This document shows positions 26,788-35,374 of a stretch of DNA of 64,000 nucleotides, piece by piece; within the stretch, counting starts at the first letter, position 1; each line of letters begins with the position of its first letter. Position numbers and translations under genes: made by a program. Under the pieces are notes generated by a model. The model saw only the letters and a list, made by a program, of their open reading frames with translations. It was not told the DNA's origin and did not search any database. The stretch lies in the NCBI GenBank assembly GCA_937916485.1, contig CALFSV010000363.1:10309-74308 (forward strand). The letters run 5' to 3'. Origin of the DNA: an uncultured Paracoccaceae bacterium (lineage in GTDB: Bacteria > Pseudomonadota > Alphaproteobacteria > Rhodobacterales > Rhodobacteraceae).

Positions 26788-27762
26788 TCAAGGGAACAGG
26801 ACGGTGGACCCGGTCGTCCGGCCGCTTTGCAGTTCGATATGGGCGTCTGCCATCTCGGACAGGGGCCAGCGATGGTTGACGTTCACCCGTACAGTGCCAG
26901 CCAAAAGACGGTCGAAAAGCTCTGAGGCCGCATGGTCCAGATCGCTGCGGGCGCGCATATAGTCGACGAGTGTCGGGCGGGTAAAGAAAAGCGACCCCTT
27001 GGCCTGCAGCACACCTGCCGGAACCGGAGGGACCGGACCGGTCGTCGCCCCAAAGGACACGAACATACCAAGCGGGGCCAGACAATCGAGCGACGCCTCA
27101 TAGCTGGCGGCGCCGACGCTGTCATAGACAACGGGAACGCCCTTTCCGTCTGTGATCTCGCGCACGCGGGCGGCCACATCCTCGGTTGTGCGGTCGATGG
27201 CATGGGCATAGCCAAGGTCGCGCAGAAGGGCGCAATTCTCGGCCCCGCCGGTCACACCGATCATGGTGGCGCCCAGATCGGCGCCCCATTGGCCCGCAAT
27301 CTGGCCAACCCCGCCAGAGGCTGCCCAGAACAGCACCGGATCGCCGGCCTTCACCTTGTAGGTGCGGCCCATCAGGTAGGACACGGTCAACCCCTTGAGG
27401 AGGGAGGCTGCGGCGACCTCGCCCGACACCCCGTCAGGGATCTTGACCATCCGCGCGGCGGGCGCGTTGCGCGCGGTCGCGTAGGACCCCAGAACCCCGG
27501 CATAGGCGACCCGGTCCCCGATGGTAAGGTCCGTGACCCCTTCACCGACGGCCACCACCTTGCCTGCAGCCTCCATTCCCAGCGGGCTGGGCAAGGGCAG
27601 GGGGATCGCGCCGGACCGCTGGTAGAGATCAAGAAAGTTCAGGCCGATGGCCGTCTGTTCGAGTGTCACCTCGCCCGGGCCGGGCGGGGGAAGAGTGATG
27701 TCTTCCATTTCCATGACTTCGGGGCCACCCTGGGCCTTCATCATGATCCGTGTCGCTTGCAT
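26788..27762 (-). CDS. Zinc-independent quinone oxidoreductase (medium-chain reductase)
   Basis: A 324-residue MDR enzyme. The GroES-like N-terminal domain has VTLEQTAIGLNFLDLYQRSG and PLGMEAAGKVVAVG. The Rossmann motif FWAASGGVGQIAGQWG binds NADPH. It lacks the usual catalytic zinc Cys/His residues and so is QorA-like, reducing quinones or enones. AGGAGGACCCGCG precedes the ATG at 27762. An in-frame upstream extension has no ribosome-binding site. It is divergent from a GST, with an inverted repeat (27855-27886) between them. Confidence 0.88.
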   Translation of the reverse strand: MQATRIMMKAQGGPEVMEMEDITLPPPGPGEVTLEQTAIGLNFLDLYQRSGAIPLPLPSPLGMEAAGKVVAVGEGVTDLTIGDRVAYAGVLGSYATARNAPAARMVKIPDGVSGEVAAASLLKGLTVSYLMGRTYKVKAGDPVLFWAASGGVGQIAGQWGADLGATMIGVTGGAENCALLRDLGYAHAIDRTTEDVAARVREITDGKGVPVVYDSVGAASYEASLDCLAPLGMFVSFGATTGPVPPVPAGVLQAKGSLFFTRPTLVDYMRARSDLDHAASELFDRLLAGTVRVNVNHRWPLSEMADAHIELQSGRTTGSTVLFP

Positions 27763-27854
27763 CGCGGGTCCTCCTGTTATCGGCGAAGCTAGGCCCGCCT
27801 TGTCGGGATGCCCAGAGGCAAGGTGCGGGACATCATCATCTGTTTCGATACTGG

Positions 27855-27886
27855 GCATCCGAAATCATAATCAGTTTTCGGGATGC
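27855..27886. promoter_or_regulatory. Imperfect inverted repeat in divergent qor/GST promoter region
   Basis: GCATCCGAAA (27855-27864) is almost the reverse complement of TTTCGGGATGC (27876-27886); one extra G breaks the symmetry. It lies between two divergent start codons and could be a regulator-binding site. No regulator gene is next to it. Confidence 0.4.
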
Positions 27887-27943
27887 TCCCTATGGCAGGG
27901 CGGCAAAGCTGAGCTAAGGTCTGACGACATGGGGGAGGGACTT

Positions 27944-28582
27944 ATGATCGATCTGCATACCTGGACAACGCCGAACGGACGCAAGGTGTCTATCCTGCTT
28001 GAAGAGTTGGGGGTGCCTTACACGGTTCATGCCATCGACATATCCAAGGACGAACAATTCGCCCCCGACTTTCTGAAGATCTCGCCCAACAACCGCATCC
28101 CTGCCATCGTCGACCAGGAGACTGGCCAGACACTGATGGAGACCGGCGCAATCATGCTCTACCTTGGGCAAAAGCACGGGCAATTCATCTGCGAAGGGGC
28201 CGAATACTGGCGCATGATGGAATGGCTCATGTGGCAGATGGGTGGCCTTGGGCCGATGCTGGGGCAGGTCCATCATTTCGTGAAATACAACGCTGGCAAA
28301 TCGGCCTACGCCGAAGAGCGTTATTCGAAAGAGGCGCACCGGCTTTACCGCGTTCTCAACACCCGGCTTGAGGGCCGCGATTTCGTGGCCGGGACCGGGC
28401 GGGGAGACTACAGTATTGCCGACATGGCCATGTGGCCCTGGGTGTCCCGCTTTGAATGGCAAGGGGTCGATTTGAACGACTATCCCAACGTCCGGGACTG
28501 GTATGTCCGCATCGCGGAACGGCCCGCCGTTCAGCGCGGCTATCAGGTGCCGAAATATGTCACCGATGTTCCGATGCCCTGA
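27944..28582 (+). CDS. Glutathione S-transferase, YfcG/YghU-like
   Basis: A 212-residue GST. The thioredoxin-fold N-terminal domain starts DLHTWTTPNGRKVSILLEELG, followed by NNRIPAIVD and the GSH-binding METGAIMLYL. The helical C-terminal domain includes YSIADMAMWPWV. The TPNGRKV active-site motif, with Asn, is that of the YfcG/Ure2p class, which acts in disulfide exchange rather than conjugation. The ATG at 27944 has GGGAGGGA just upstream; an earlier ATG at 27929 lacks such a site. It is divergent from the quinone oxidoreductase. Confidence 0.88.
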   Translation: MIDLHTWTTPNGRKVSILLEELGVPYTVHAIDISKDEQFAPDFLKISPNNRIPAIVDQETGQTLMETGAIMLYLGQKHGQFICEGAEYWRMMEWLMWQMGGLGPMLGQVHHFVKYNAGKSAYAEERYSKEAHRLYRVLNTRLEGRDFVAGTGRGDYSIADMAMWPWVSRFEWQGVDLNDYPNVRDWYVRIAERPAVQRGYQVPKYVTDVPMP

Positions 28583-28667
28583 CCTTGTGACCCGGCCACT
28601 TGCCTAGGCCCCTTGCCCCGACGTCTTGCCCCTACCAGACCAGACCCATAGCCCGAAGGAGGCCCTG

Positions 28668-29564
28668 ATGAGCCACTCTGCCACCGGACCGATCCGCCCG
28701 ACGATCCACCGCTTTACCTGGGGCAAGGCCGAAATCATGACGATCATGGACGGGGCCCAGATACGGCAACCGCTGCGCCCGCCCTTCATGATGGACAAGG
28801 ATGACGCCGAACTGGCCGCCATCGCTGCCGCTGCCCGGCTGCCCCATGACATGTTCGAGAACACCTATGTTCCCACGGTGGTGAACACCGGGTCCGAGGT
28901 CGTCCTGTTCGACACCGGCTTTGGCCCTGTCGGGCGGGGCGACGGGCCGACCCAACGGGCGGGCCTGCTGCGCGAACGGCTTGGGCTGGCGGGCTACGCG
29001 CCCGAAGACATCGACGTCGTCGCCTTTACCCATATGCATCCCGACCACATCCTTGGGGTGATGGAGGGCGACGATCTGGCCTTTCCCAATGCCCGCCATG
29101 TCATTGGTCAGGTCGAATTCGACGAATGGATGAGCGGGGCCAATATCCCCGAGCAACGGGCCCAAAACCGCGAAATGTTTCTACGGCTTATCGCCCCTCT
29201 GGCCGACCGGTTGACCTATGTGAAGGGCGGGGATGCCATCGCCTCGGGTATCGTCGCGGAAGAGGCCTTTGGCCATTCGTTGGGTCATATGATGTACCGG
29301 GTCGACTCGGACGGGCGGGACGCCCTGATCTGGGGCGACGTCACCAACCACTATGCTTTTTCGTTGCCGCACCCGGACAGCCCGGTCGGTTTCGACGATG
29401 ACAAGGAACAGGCCAAGGCGACCCGCAAGCGGGTTCTGGACATGGTGGCGACCGATCAGACACTTGTCGTGGGGCACCACATGCCCTTTCCCTCGGTCGG
29501 GTATGTTGAGCGGACAAGCGACAGCTATTGCTGGGCGCCGGCGGCCTATCAATTGTGGACCTGA
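28668..29564 (+). CDS. Metallo-beta-lactamase-fold hydrolase
   Basis: A 298-residue MBL-fold protein. The metal motif THMHPDHILG (HxHxDH) is near residue 135, with AFGHSLGHMMY, DALIWGDVTNH and the final VVGHHMPFP supplying the remaining His and Asp ligands. The substrate may be a lactone or thioester. The ATG has AAGGAGGCCCTG upstream. A hairpin at 29615-29646 lies downstream. Confidence 0.88.
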   Translation: MSHSATGPIRPTIHRFTWGKAEIMTIMDGAQIRQPLRPPFMMDKDDAELAAIAAAARLPHDMFENTYVPTVVNTGSEVVLFDTGFGPVGRGDGPTQRAGLLRERLGLAGYAPEDIDVVAFTHMHPDHILGVMEGDDLAFPNARHVIGQVEFDEWMSGANIPEQRAQNREMFLRLIAPLADRLTYVKGGDAIASGIVAEEAFGHSLGHMMYRVDSDGRDALIWGDVTNHYAFSLPHPDSPVGFDDDKEQAKATRKRVLDMVATDQTLVVGHHMPFPSVGYVERTSDSYCWAPAAYQLWT

Positions 29565-29614
29565 CGACGCGCTGCGTCATCCCTGAAATTTCCAAGACAA
29601 GAACATGTCCGAAG

Positions 29615-29646
29615 GGTTGCAAGGCCCGGAGCAGGGCCTTGCAACC
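29615..29646. terminator. Strong 13-bp hairpin after MBL-fold gene
   Basis: Perfect arms GGTTGCAAGGCCC (29615-29627) and GGGCCTTGCAACC (29634-29646) enclose 6 nt. No T-run follows, so it may be a Rho-associated or mRNA-stabilising hairpin. The rest of 29565-29887 shows no supported gene: the part from 29700 on is noticeably AT-rich and probably holds the promoter of the GntR operon. Confidence 0.6.
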
Positions 29647-29860
29647 GTCTGATATGTCGTGCCATGCCGCGCCGTATGCGTGGGCGTCGATCCGGGGCGT
29701 ACTACGGGGTGCTTGCTAACATATTGTTATGCAGAAAAGATTTCGAAGTGGGAGTCTTGAAGCATATCAAATTCGGATTTTCTACTACCCGATATCATTT
29801 AATCGACTGCCCTGAACACCTGCGACGGATTGACCGAATCATTGGACCAACACAGGTTTG

Positions 29861-29872
29861 GTGAAATTTCAC
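29861..29872. promoter_or_regulatory. Palindrome GTGAAATTTCAC before GntR start
   Basis: A perfect 12-bp palindrome sits 15 nt before the GTG (29888) chosen as the start of the GntR regulator. A shorter TTGG-A-CCAA palindrome lies at 29842-29850. Such sites fit autoregulation by a FadR-type repressor. If translation actually starts at 29861 the palindrome would lie inside the gene. Confidence 0.45.
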
Positions 29873-29887
29873 GAAAGGTGCTTCCGG

Positions 29888-30535
29888 GTGAACCTGATAC
29901 GCCACAAGGTGCTCGATATGATCCGGCAGGATATCCTGAGCTGTGATTTTCAGCCCGGTGAGGAACTGCGCGAGTCAGAATTGGCGGATCGCTATGCGGT
30001 GTCGAAATCGCCGGTGCGTGAGGCCCTTCAGCGGCTTCAGTTCGAAGGGCTGGTCGAGACTGAGCCGCGTCGCGGCCACAGGGTAACCCCGATCTCCGTA
30101 TCCGATGCGCGCGACATCCTCGAGATGCGCGAAACCCTTGAAGTGGCGGCGGCACGCAAGATGGTGAGCGAGGCGTCAGACCGAGATCTTGCCGCCCTTG
30201 ACGCCTACCGCGAGGCCGATGTCAGCGACATCCGCGCCTTTGCCACCTACAACCGCAGCTTTCACATCGGCCTTGCGCAGGCCTCGGGCAACCGCAGGCT
30301 GGCCGACGAGATGCGGCGCCTGCTCGACGCTTACGAGCGGCTTTGCCTTGTTTCGCTCGAACGGCTGCGCGCTGTGTCGGGCGACATGCGCACAGCCCTT
30401 GCCGACCATTGCGCGCTTATCGACGCGCTGCAGGCCCGCGATGCGACCAAGGCGGCGCGGATCAGTCAGCGCCATGTCCGCAGTTCGCGCACACAGATCA
30501 TGAAGGGGCTGGAGAACCGGCCCATCGTTGAATGA
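29888..30535 (+). CDS. GntR-family transcriptional regulator, FadR/FCD type
   Basis: About 215 residues. The winged-helix N-terminus has PGEELRESELADRYAVSKSPVREALQRLQFEGLVETEPRRG, the classic GntR pattern. The FCD ligand-binding domain follows, with MRETLEVAAARKM and metal-site-type His residues in SFHIGLAQASGN and LADHCALIDAL. It probably senses the imported substrate or a metabolite. The GTG start at 29888 (AAAGG about 9 nt upstream) is preferred; 29858-29861 alternatives are possible. It leads the ABC transporter operon. Confidence 0.87.
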   Translation: MNLIRHKVLDMIRQDILSCDFQPGEELRESELADRYAVSKSPVREALQRLQFEGLVETEPRRGHRVTPISVSDARDILEMRETLEVAAARKMVSEASDRDLAALDAYREADVSDIRAFATYNRSFHIGLAQASGNRRLADEMRRLLDAYERLCLVSLERLRAVSGDMRTALADHCALIDALQARDATKAARISQRHVRSSRTQIMKGLENRPIVE

Positions 30536-30596
30536 ACACACGGTCACGGTCCGCAGGGCCAATGGCGGAAAGACAAAACCAGGGAGACGTGGCGAA

Positions 30597-31391
30597 ATGA
30601 ATGCAGCAGTTCAAGCCCAGGCCAATGGGGCGGCCGGCAAGAGCGTTATCAACGCAAAAGGGCTGAGCAAGACCTTTGGAGGAGGGGCTGTCGTCGCCTT
30701 GAACGATGCTAATTTCGAAATCCGGCCTGGCAGTTTCGTGTCGCTCGTCGGACCTTCGGGATGTGGCAAGTCCACCTTGCTGCGCCTTATCGCCGGGCTG
30801 ATCGACCGCACCAATGGCGAACTGGCGGTGCATGGCCGCGACGTAACCGGCCCGCGCACGGATGTCGGCATGATGTTCCAGAAGGCCACCCTTCTGGAAT
30901 GGCGCACCGCCGTCGAAAACGTGCTGTTGCCGACCGAAATGGCAGGGTCCGTCACCAAGGCAGACCGCAAGAACGCGGCCGATCTGTTGCGGATGGTGGG
31001 GCTCAAGGATTTTCTCTTTGCCTTCCCCTCGCAGCTGTCGGGCGGCATGCAGCAGCGCGTCGCGCTGGCGCGGCTCTTGCAGACCGGGGCGGACGTCCTT
31101 CTGCTCGACGAACCTTTCGGTGCGCTGGACGAATTCACCCGCGAGCGTTTGAACGTGGAGCTGATGCGGATCGTTGGTGAGGTTAAGGCCACGACCCTCT
31201 TCGTGACCCATAACATCGCCGAAGCGATCTTTCTGGCCGACCAGGTCTTTGTGATGACGCCGCGCCCGGGCCAGATCGCCTCCATCGTGGACGTCCCGTT
31301 TGAGCGGCCGCGCCCGCTGTCGATCCAGACATCGCCTGAATTCAACAGCCTCGTTGCCCAGGTTCGCGACATTCTCGGGGAAGATCACTGA
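30597..31391 (+). CDS. ABC transporter ATP-binding protein (SsuB/TauB-like)
   Basis: A 264-residue ATPase: Walker A GPSGCGKST (52-60), signature LSGGMQQR (147-154), Walker B VLLLDEPFG and H-loop VTHNI. The closest layout is that of nitrate/sulfonate/taurine and hydroxymethylpyrimidine importers. It energises the two downstream permeases. The ATG at 30597 follows GGGAG; the frame opens earlier, at 30528, within the GntR end. The stop overlaps the next ATG by 1 nt. Confidence 0.93.
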   Translation: MNAAVQAQANGAAGKSVINAKGLSKTFGGGAVVALNDANFEIRPGSFVSLVGPSGCGKSTLLRLIAGLIDRTNGELAVHGRDVTGPRTDVGMMFQKATLLEWRTAVENVLLPTEMAGSVTKADRKNAADLLRMVGLKDFLFAFPSQLSGGMQQRVALARLLQTGADVLLLDEPFGALDEFTRERLNVELMRIVGEVKATTLFVTHNIAEAIFLADQVFVMTPRPGQIASIVDVPFERPRPLSIQTSPEFNSLVAQVRDILGEDH

Positions 31392-32263
31392 TGGCCGCCC
31401 AGGACACAATGACAGAAGGGCTGGCTGCGCGGTCCGGAGGGCTCAGCCTGCGGCAGCGCCGCACGCTGTTACACGCGCTGATCTTCCTCACCCTCATCGG
31501 TCTGTGGGAGGCCGGGGCACGGCTTGGTGTCCTCGACCCGCTGTTTTACCCGCGCCCGACGAGCATCCTCAACTCGTTTTACCTTATCTACATCAAGAAC
31601 GGGAACGTCTGGTTCAACCTTTACGCCACCATGAGCCTGGTGATCGCCGGTTGGATCGGCGGCTCGATCCTCGGGGTGGGGCTTGGCGCGCTTGTCGGCT
31701 TCAACGCGGTGGTGCGGCGGTTCCTCAAACCCTATGTCATCGTGCTGGAGGCAACGCCGCGGATTGCAGTGGCCCCCTTGCTGATCGCGGCCCTGGGGTT
31801 CGGGGCAAGCTCGAAGATTGCCATCATCATTCTGGTCTGCTTCTTCGCTCCGTTCATAAATACTCTCTCTGGCGTCGTGAACGTGAACGAGGACAAGCTT
31901 GAGCTGTTCCGCTCGCTCCGGGCCACCAAGATGCAGGTGCTGCGCAAGCTGGTTCTGCCTGACGCCATTCCGGTCATCATGGCCGGTGAACGGCTTGCCC
32001 TTACTGCGGCTTTGTCCGGTGCGCTGGTGGCAGAGTTCATCCAGCGCGACCAGGGCATGGGGGCGTTGATCCTGGTCTACACCCGCAACCTCAACATGGC
32101 CTCATCCTTTGCCTGCATCTTTACCCTGACGATCCTGGGCTTCCTGATCTTCCGGGGCATGGAGTGGGTCGACCATCATATCGCCTATTGGAAAAACGAA
32201 GCCGGGATGAAGCGGATCGGCGACCGCCGCCGCCGCCAGCTCGGCCCTCAGGTCGGGGAATAA
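31391..32263 (+). CDS. ABC transporter permease 1 (SsuC/TauC-like)
   Basis: A 290-residue membrane protein with about six hydrophobic segments. The EAA-loop region is LFRSLRATKMQVLRKLVLPDAIPVIMAGERLAL, typical for this importer class. It starts within the ATPase stop (TGATG) and so is translationally coupled. It pairs with the second permease as a heterodimer. The ligand is set by the binding protein at 33147. Confidence 0.91.
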   Translation: MAAQDTMTEGLAARSGGLSLRQRRTLLHALIFLTLIGLWEAGARLGVLDPLFYPRPTSILNSFYLIYIKNGNVWFNLYATMSLVIAGWIGGSILGVGLGALVGFNAVVRRFLKPYVIVLEATPRIAVAPLLIAALGFGASSKIAIIILVCFFAPFINTLSGVVNVNEDKLELFRSLRATKMQVLRKLVLPDAIPVIMAGERLALTAALSGALVAEFIQRDQGMGALILVYTRNLNMASSFACIFTLTILGFLIFRGMEWVDHHIAYWKNEAGMKRIGDRRRRQLGPQVGE

Positions 32264-32267
32264 TCGC

Positions 32268-33122
32268 ATGTCCGATATCACACCGAACACAGACACCCGC
32301 TTTGACAACCTGCTCTTCCGCATTGTTCCGCATCTGATCCTGTTCGCCCTGATCCTGGTGATCTGGGAAGCAGCGGTGCGGCTTGGCTTTATCACGTCGA
32401 TCATCATTCCGCGTCCCACCGCCATCATGGGCGCGATCGTAGAGCTCTATTTCGTCAAGGGAACAATCTACAACCACTTCTTCGTCACCCTGACAGAAGC
32501 GGTGGTTGGCTTTCTGATCGGGGCAAGCGTGGCGGTTACCTTGGCCGTCTGCTCGGCCCTGTCCGACCCGTTCAAGCGCTATGTCTCGCCCTATGCGATC
32601 GTGCTCAACGTCACACCGGGGATCGCGCTGACACCGATCATCATCGCTTGGTTTGGCTATGGCATGGGCTCTAAAATCGCGCTCGCCGCCGTGCTCTGCT
32701 TCTTCCCGATTTTCGTCAACACGCTCACCGGCCTGTTGCAGCGGGACGAAGACCGCGAAGAACTGTTTCGCTCGGTCGGCGCCTCAAACGCGCAGATCTT
32801 CCGCAAGCTGCGGGTGCCTGCTGCGCTGCCACTGCTTTTTGCGGGGATGAAAATCGGCCTGACCACCGCGCTGATCGGGGCTGTCGTGGCCGAATTCAGC
32901 CAGGCCACCGAGGGCGTCGGCGTGCTGATGAGCCGCTTTTCGTTTCAGCTCGATATGGCCTCCTCGTTGGCGACATTGCTCAGCATGACGCTGATCGGGT
33001 TGATCTTGTTTTATTCAATGGAATTTCTCGACGACCGGATCGTGTTCTGGCGGCGTGAAACGCGCAGGGCCGCAGCGTCCCGCGCAAAGGCTCGCGCGTG
33101 GAACGCGCGGATGGGCCAATAA
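32268..33122 (+). CDS. ABC transporter permease 2 (SsuC/TauC-like)
   Basis: A 284-residue paralogue of permease 1. The EAA segment is LFRSVGASNAQIFRKLRVPAALPLLFAGMKIGL. About six membrane spans are visible, and the C-terminus is strongly basic (RRETRRAAASRAKARA). It begins 4 nt after permease 1. Two distinct permeases in an SsuABC-type system, rather than one homodimer, is the pattern of pyrimidine-precursor and some aromatic-acid importers. Confidence 0.91.
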   Translation: MSDITPNTDTRFDNLLFRIVPHLILFALILVIWEAAVRLGFITSIIIPRPTAIMGAIVELYFVKGTIYNHFFVTLTEAVVGFLIGASVAVTLAVCSALSDPFKRYVSPYAIVLNVTPGIALTPIIIAWFGYGMGSKIALAAVLCFFPIFVNTLTGLLQRDEDREELFRSVGASNAQIFRKLRVPAALPLLFAGMKIGLTTALIGAVVAEFSQATEGVGVLMSRFSFQLDMASSLATLLSMTLIGLILFYSMEFLDDRIVFWRRETRRAAASRAKARAWNARMGQ

Positions 33123-33146
33123 CATGAACCTTGGGAGGTTTTTCAA

Positions 33147-34187
33147 ATGACGATGCTCAAATCCATGATGCTGTCCACCGCTCTTGCGGTAACGGCGATA
33201 CCCACGGTCGGGTTCGCTCAGGACCTGACGACGGTGAATATGATCAACCCGCTGCCGCGTTCGACCGTGTTCTACCCGCTCGTCGTGGCCGAGGCTCTTG
33301 GCTACTTCGAAGAGGAAGGCGTCGAGGTCAACCTGCTGCCCTCCGACACCTCGATCCCCTACGTTGCCTTTGTCCAGAACGGCCAGGCTGATCTGGCGAT
33401 GCTCGATGCGACAGAGACAGTGAACGCCATGTTGGCGGGCGCCAACATCAACACAGTGTTCGAGGTTATGCAGAACGCCCCCGAAAGCGTCGCGGTCCTC
33501 GAAGGCGGCGAGTATACGTCGATGAGCGACCTCGTCGGCACCACCGTCGGCCTCGTCTCCGACCGTGACCGCGCCTTCCTTCAGGCCGCGATGTCGGCAG
33601 CGGGCCACTCGATCGACGATGTCAGCACCGTCGTTCTTGGCGAAAGCGGTCCGACCCTGGCCTCTGCGATCAGCTCTGGCAATGTCTCTGCCCTCGTCGG
33701 GTCGATCAACGACTGGGCCGCCCTTGCCGCAGCCGACATCACGCTGACCCTGGTCACGCCCGAAGAACTGCTGGCCAGCCCCGCCAACACCTTTGCGATG
33801 AACGCCGAGATGATCGAGCCCAAGCGCGATGCGATGGAAGGCTTCTTCCGGGCCTGGGCCAAAGGCATCTACGTGTCGATCGACAACGCCGATGTGGTCG
33901 CCGAAATGCTGCGCGAAGCGGTGCCAGAAGAGTGGGAGAATGAAGCCGTGGGCATGAGCCTTCTGACCGGCGTCATGACCATGAACATCTCCACAACGCC
34001 CCGTCTTGGCGACCTTCAGGCCGATGTCTGGACCGCGATCCAGCCACGGATGCTTTCCTCCGGCGCCATCGAGAGCGAGGTGGACGTGACCACCTTCCTC
34101 AACGACACCTATATCGATGCGGCCAACGATTTCGACCGCGCCGAGGTCGATGCGGAAGTCGCCGCATGGCGTGCTGAAAACATGTAA
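33147..34187 (+). CDS. ABC transporter periplasmic substrate-binding protein (NMT1/SsuA-like)
   Basis: A 346-residue secreted protein. The signal peptide MTMLKSMMLSTALAVTAIP ends at about FAQ-D (residue 24). The mature N-terminus VNMINPLPRSTVFYPLVVAEALGYFEEEGVEV is a typical NMT1/SsuA start, and QNGQADLAMLD contributes to the cleft. The ligand is unknown. GGGAGG is 8 nt before the ATG. A GC hairpin lies downstream before the amidohydrolase, as often seen after highly expressed binding proteins. Confidence 0.92.
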   Translation: MTMLKSMMLSTALAVTAIPTVGFAQDLTTVNMINPLPRSTVFYPLVVAEALGYFEEEGVEVNLLPSDTSIPYVAFVQNGQADLAMLDATETVNAMLAGANINTVFEVMQNAPESVAVLEGGEYTSMSDLVGTTVGLVSDRDRAFLQAAMSAAGHSIDDVSTVVLGESGPTLASAISSGNVSALVGSINDWAALAAADITLTLVTPEELLASPANTFAMNAEMIEPKRDAMEGFFRAWAKGIYVSIDNADVVAEMLREAVPEEWENEAVGMSLLTGVMTMNISTTPRLGDLQADVWTAIQPRMLSSGAIESEVDVTTFLNDTYIDAANDFDRAEVDAEVAAWRAENM

Positions 34188-34218
34188 GATCAGCGTGTAA
34201 CGCGCTGTTGCTAATAGC

Positions 34219-34238
34219 GTCGCCGGGCTGATGCCCGG
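34219..34238 (+). terminator. GC hairpin between binding protein and amidohydrolase genes
   Basis: Arms CGCCGGGC (34219-34226) and GCCCGGCG (34231-34238) enclose TGAT. No T-tract follows, so it is probably an attenuating or stabilising hairpin, letting the binding-protein mRNA accumulate above the rest of the operon. Confidence 0.55.
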
Positions 34239-34282
34239 CGGCGTCCTGTACCCGACTGACCCTTTGCCCAGGATTCCATCCC

Positions 34283-35371
34283 ATGACCCATGCCACCATC
34301 GACACCCCAGAACTGGGCGATGCCATCAACCGCTATGGCCCCACCTCTGGCCGCCCCGCCCCGACCGAAACGCTGCGCCTCGACAGCAAGACAGTCGATA
34401 TCCATGCGCATGTGATGATCCCTGCCGGGTTCGAATACATGGGCCCGCATATGGACGTGTCCAAGATCGCCATGGTCAAGCATTCGAACGCCGAGACCCG
34501 CGCCCTCAACATGCAGCAGGACAAGGACCGCACCGTCGCCATGACCGACCGGGACGATCGGATGCGCGTGCTGGATGCGCAAGGCATCGACATGCAGGTC
34601 GTGGCGCCACCGCCCTTCCAGTGCTGGTACCAGTCCCCGGTCGAGCATTGTGTAAAGGGCTCCGAGATCGTGAACGATGGTCTGGCCGAATGGGCCGCCG
34701 GCGCGCCCGATCGCTTTGCCACCCTTGGCACCCTGCCATTGACCGACCCCGCCGCCGCCATCACAGAGCTTGAGCGGTGCATGGGCCCGCTTGGCATGAA
34801 GGGCGTGCAGATCCTGACCAATATCGACGGCGAAGAAGTCGCCAGCCCCCGGTTCGAGCCGGTGCTGAAGCGGGCCGAAGAACTGGGCGCGCTGATCATG
34901 CTGCACCCCAATGGCTTTACCCAGGGCGACCGGTTCCACGACTATTACTTTGCCAACGTCATGGGCAATCCGCTCGAAACCACGCTGGCCGTCGGGCACC
35001 TGATCTTTTCGGGCGTGATGGAGCGGTGTCCGAACCTCAAGGTTCTGGCCGTTCACGGCGGCGGCTTCCTGCCGGCCTATTCGGCCAGGATCGACCACGC
35101 CTGGGGCGCGCGCAGGGACAGCCACGCAGATCTGCCGCATCCGCCGACCTACTACCTGCGCAAGATGTGGTTCGACAGCGTCGTCTTCTCGGACCACCAG
35201 CTCGAATATCTGGTCAACACCTATGGGGCCGACAAGATCGTCATGGGCAGCGACTACCCCTATGACATGGCCGACTACGACCCGGTCGAGCATATCGTCA
35301 GCGCCAACCTCAGCGCCGAGGACAAGGCCAAGGTCGGCGGCCTGTCTGCTGCCGCGCTGCTGGGGCTCTAG
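34283..35371 (+). CDS. ACMSD/resorcylate-decarboxylase-like amidohydrolase-superfamily enzyme
   Basis: A 362-residue TIM-barrel metal enzyme. The first metal motif is DIHAHVM (HxH, about 40-42). Downstream are LGALIMLHPNGF, LKVLAVHGGGFLPAY and GSDYPYDM with the final Asp. This is the arrangement in amidohydrolase_2 proteins, which decarboxylate or hydrate aromatic acids and ring-cleavage products. Its substrate is likely what the upstream ABC system imports or a product of it. It ends 3 nt before the dehydrogenase gene. Confidence 0.85.
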   Translation: MTHATIDTPELGDAINRYGPTSGRPAPTETLRLDSKTVDIHAHVMIPAGFEYMGPHMDVSKIAMVKHSNAETRALNMQQDKDRTVAMTDRDDRMRVLDAQGIDMQVVAPPPFQCWYQSPVEHCVKGSEIVNDGLAEWAAGAPDRFATLGTLPLTDPAAAITELERCMGPLGMKGVQILTNIDGEEVASPRFEPVLKRAEELGALIMLHPNGFTQGDRFHDYYFANVMGNPLETTLAVGHLIFSGVMERCPNLKVLAVHGGGFLPAYSARIDHAWGARRDSHADLPHPPTYYLRKMWFDSVVFSDHQLEYLVNTYGADKIVMGSDYPYDMADYDPVEHIVSANLSAEDKAKVGGLSAAALLGL

Positions 35372-35374
35372 GGC

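Noticed and set aside
29664..29864. 66-residue frame in the AT-rich region before the GntR gene
   Set aside because: No ribosome-binding site or family similarity; it spans the probable promoter region.
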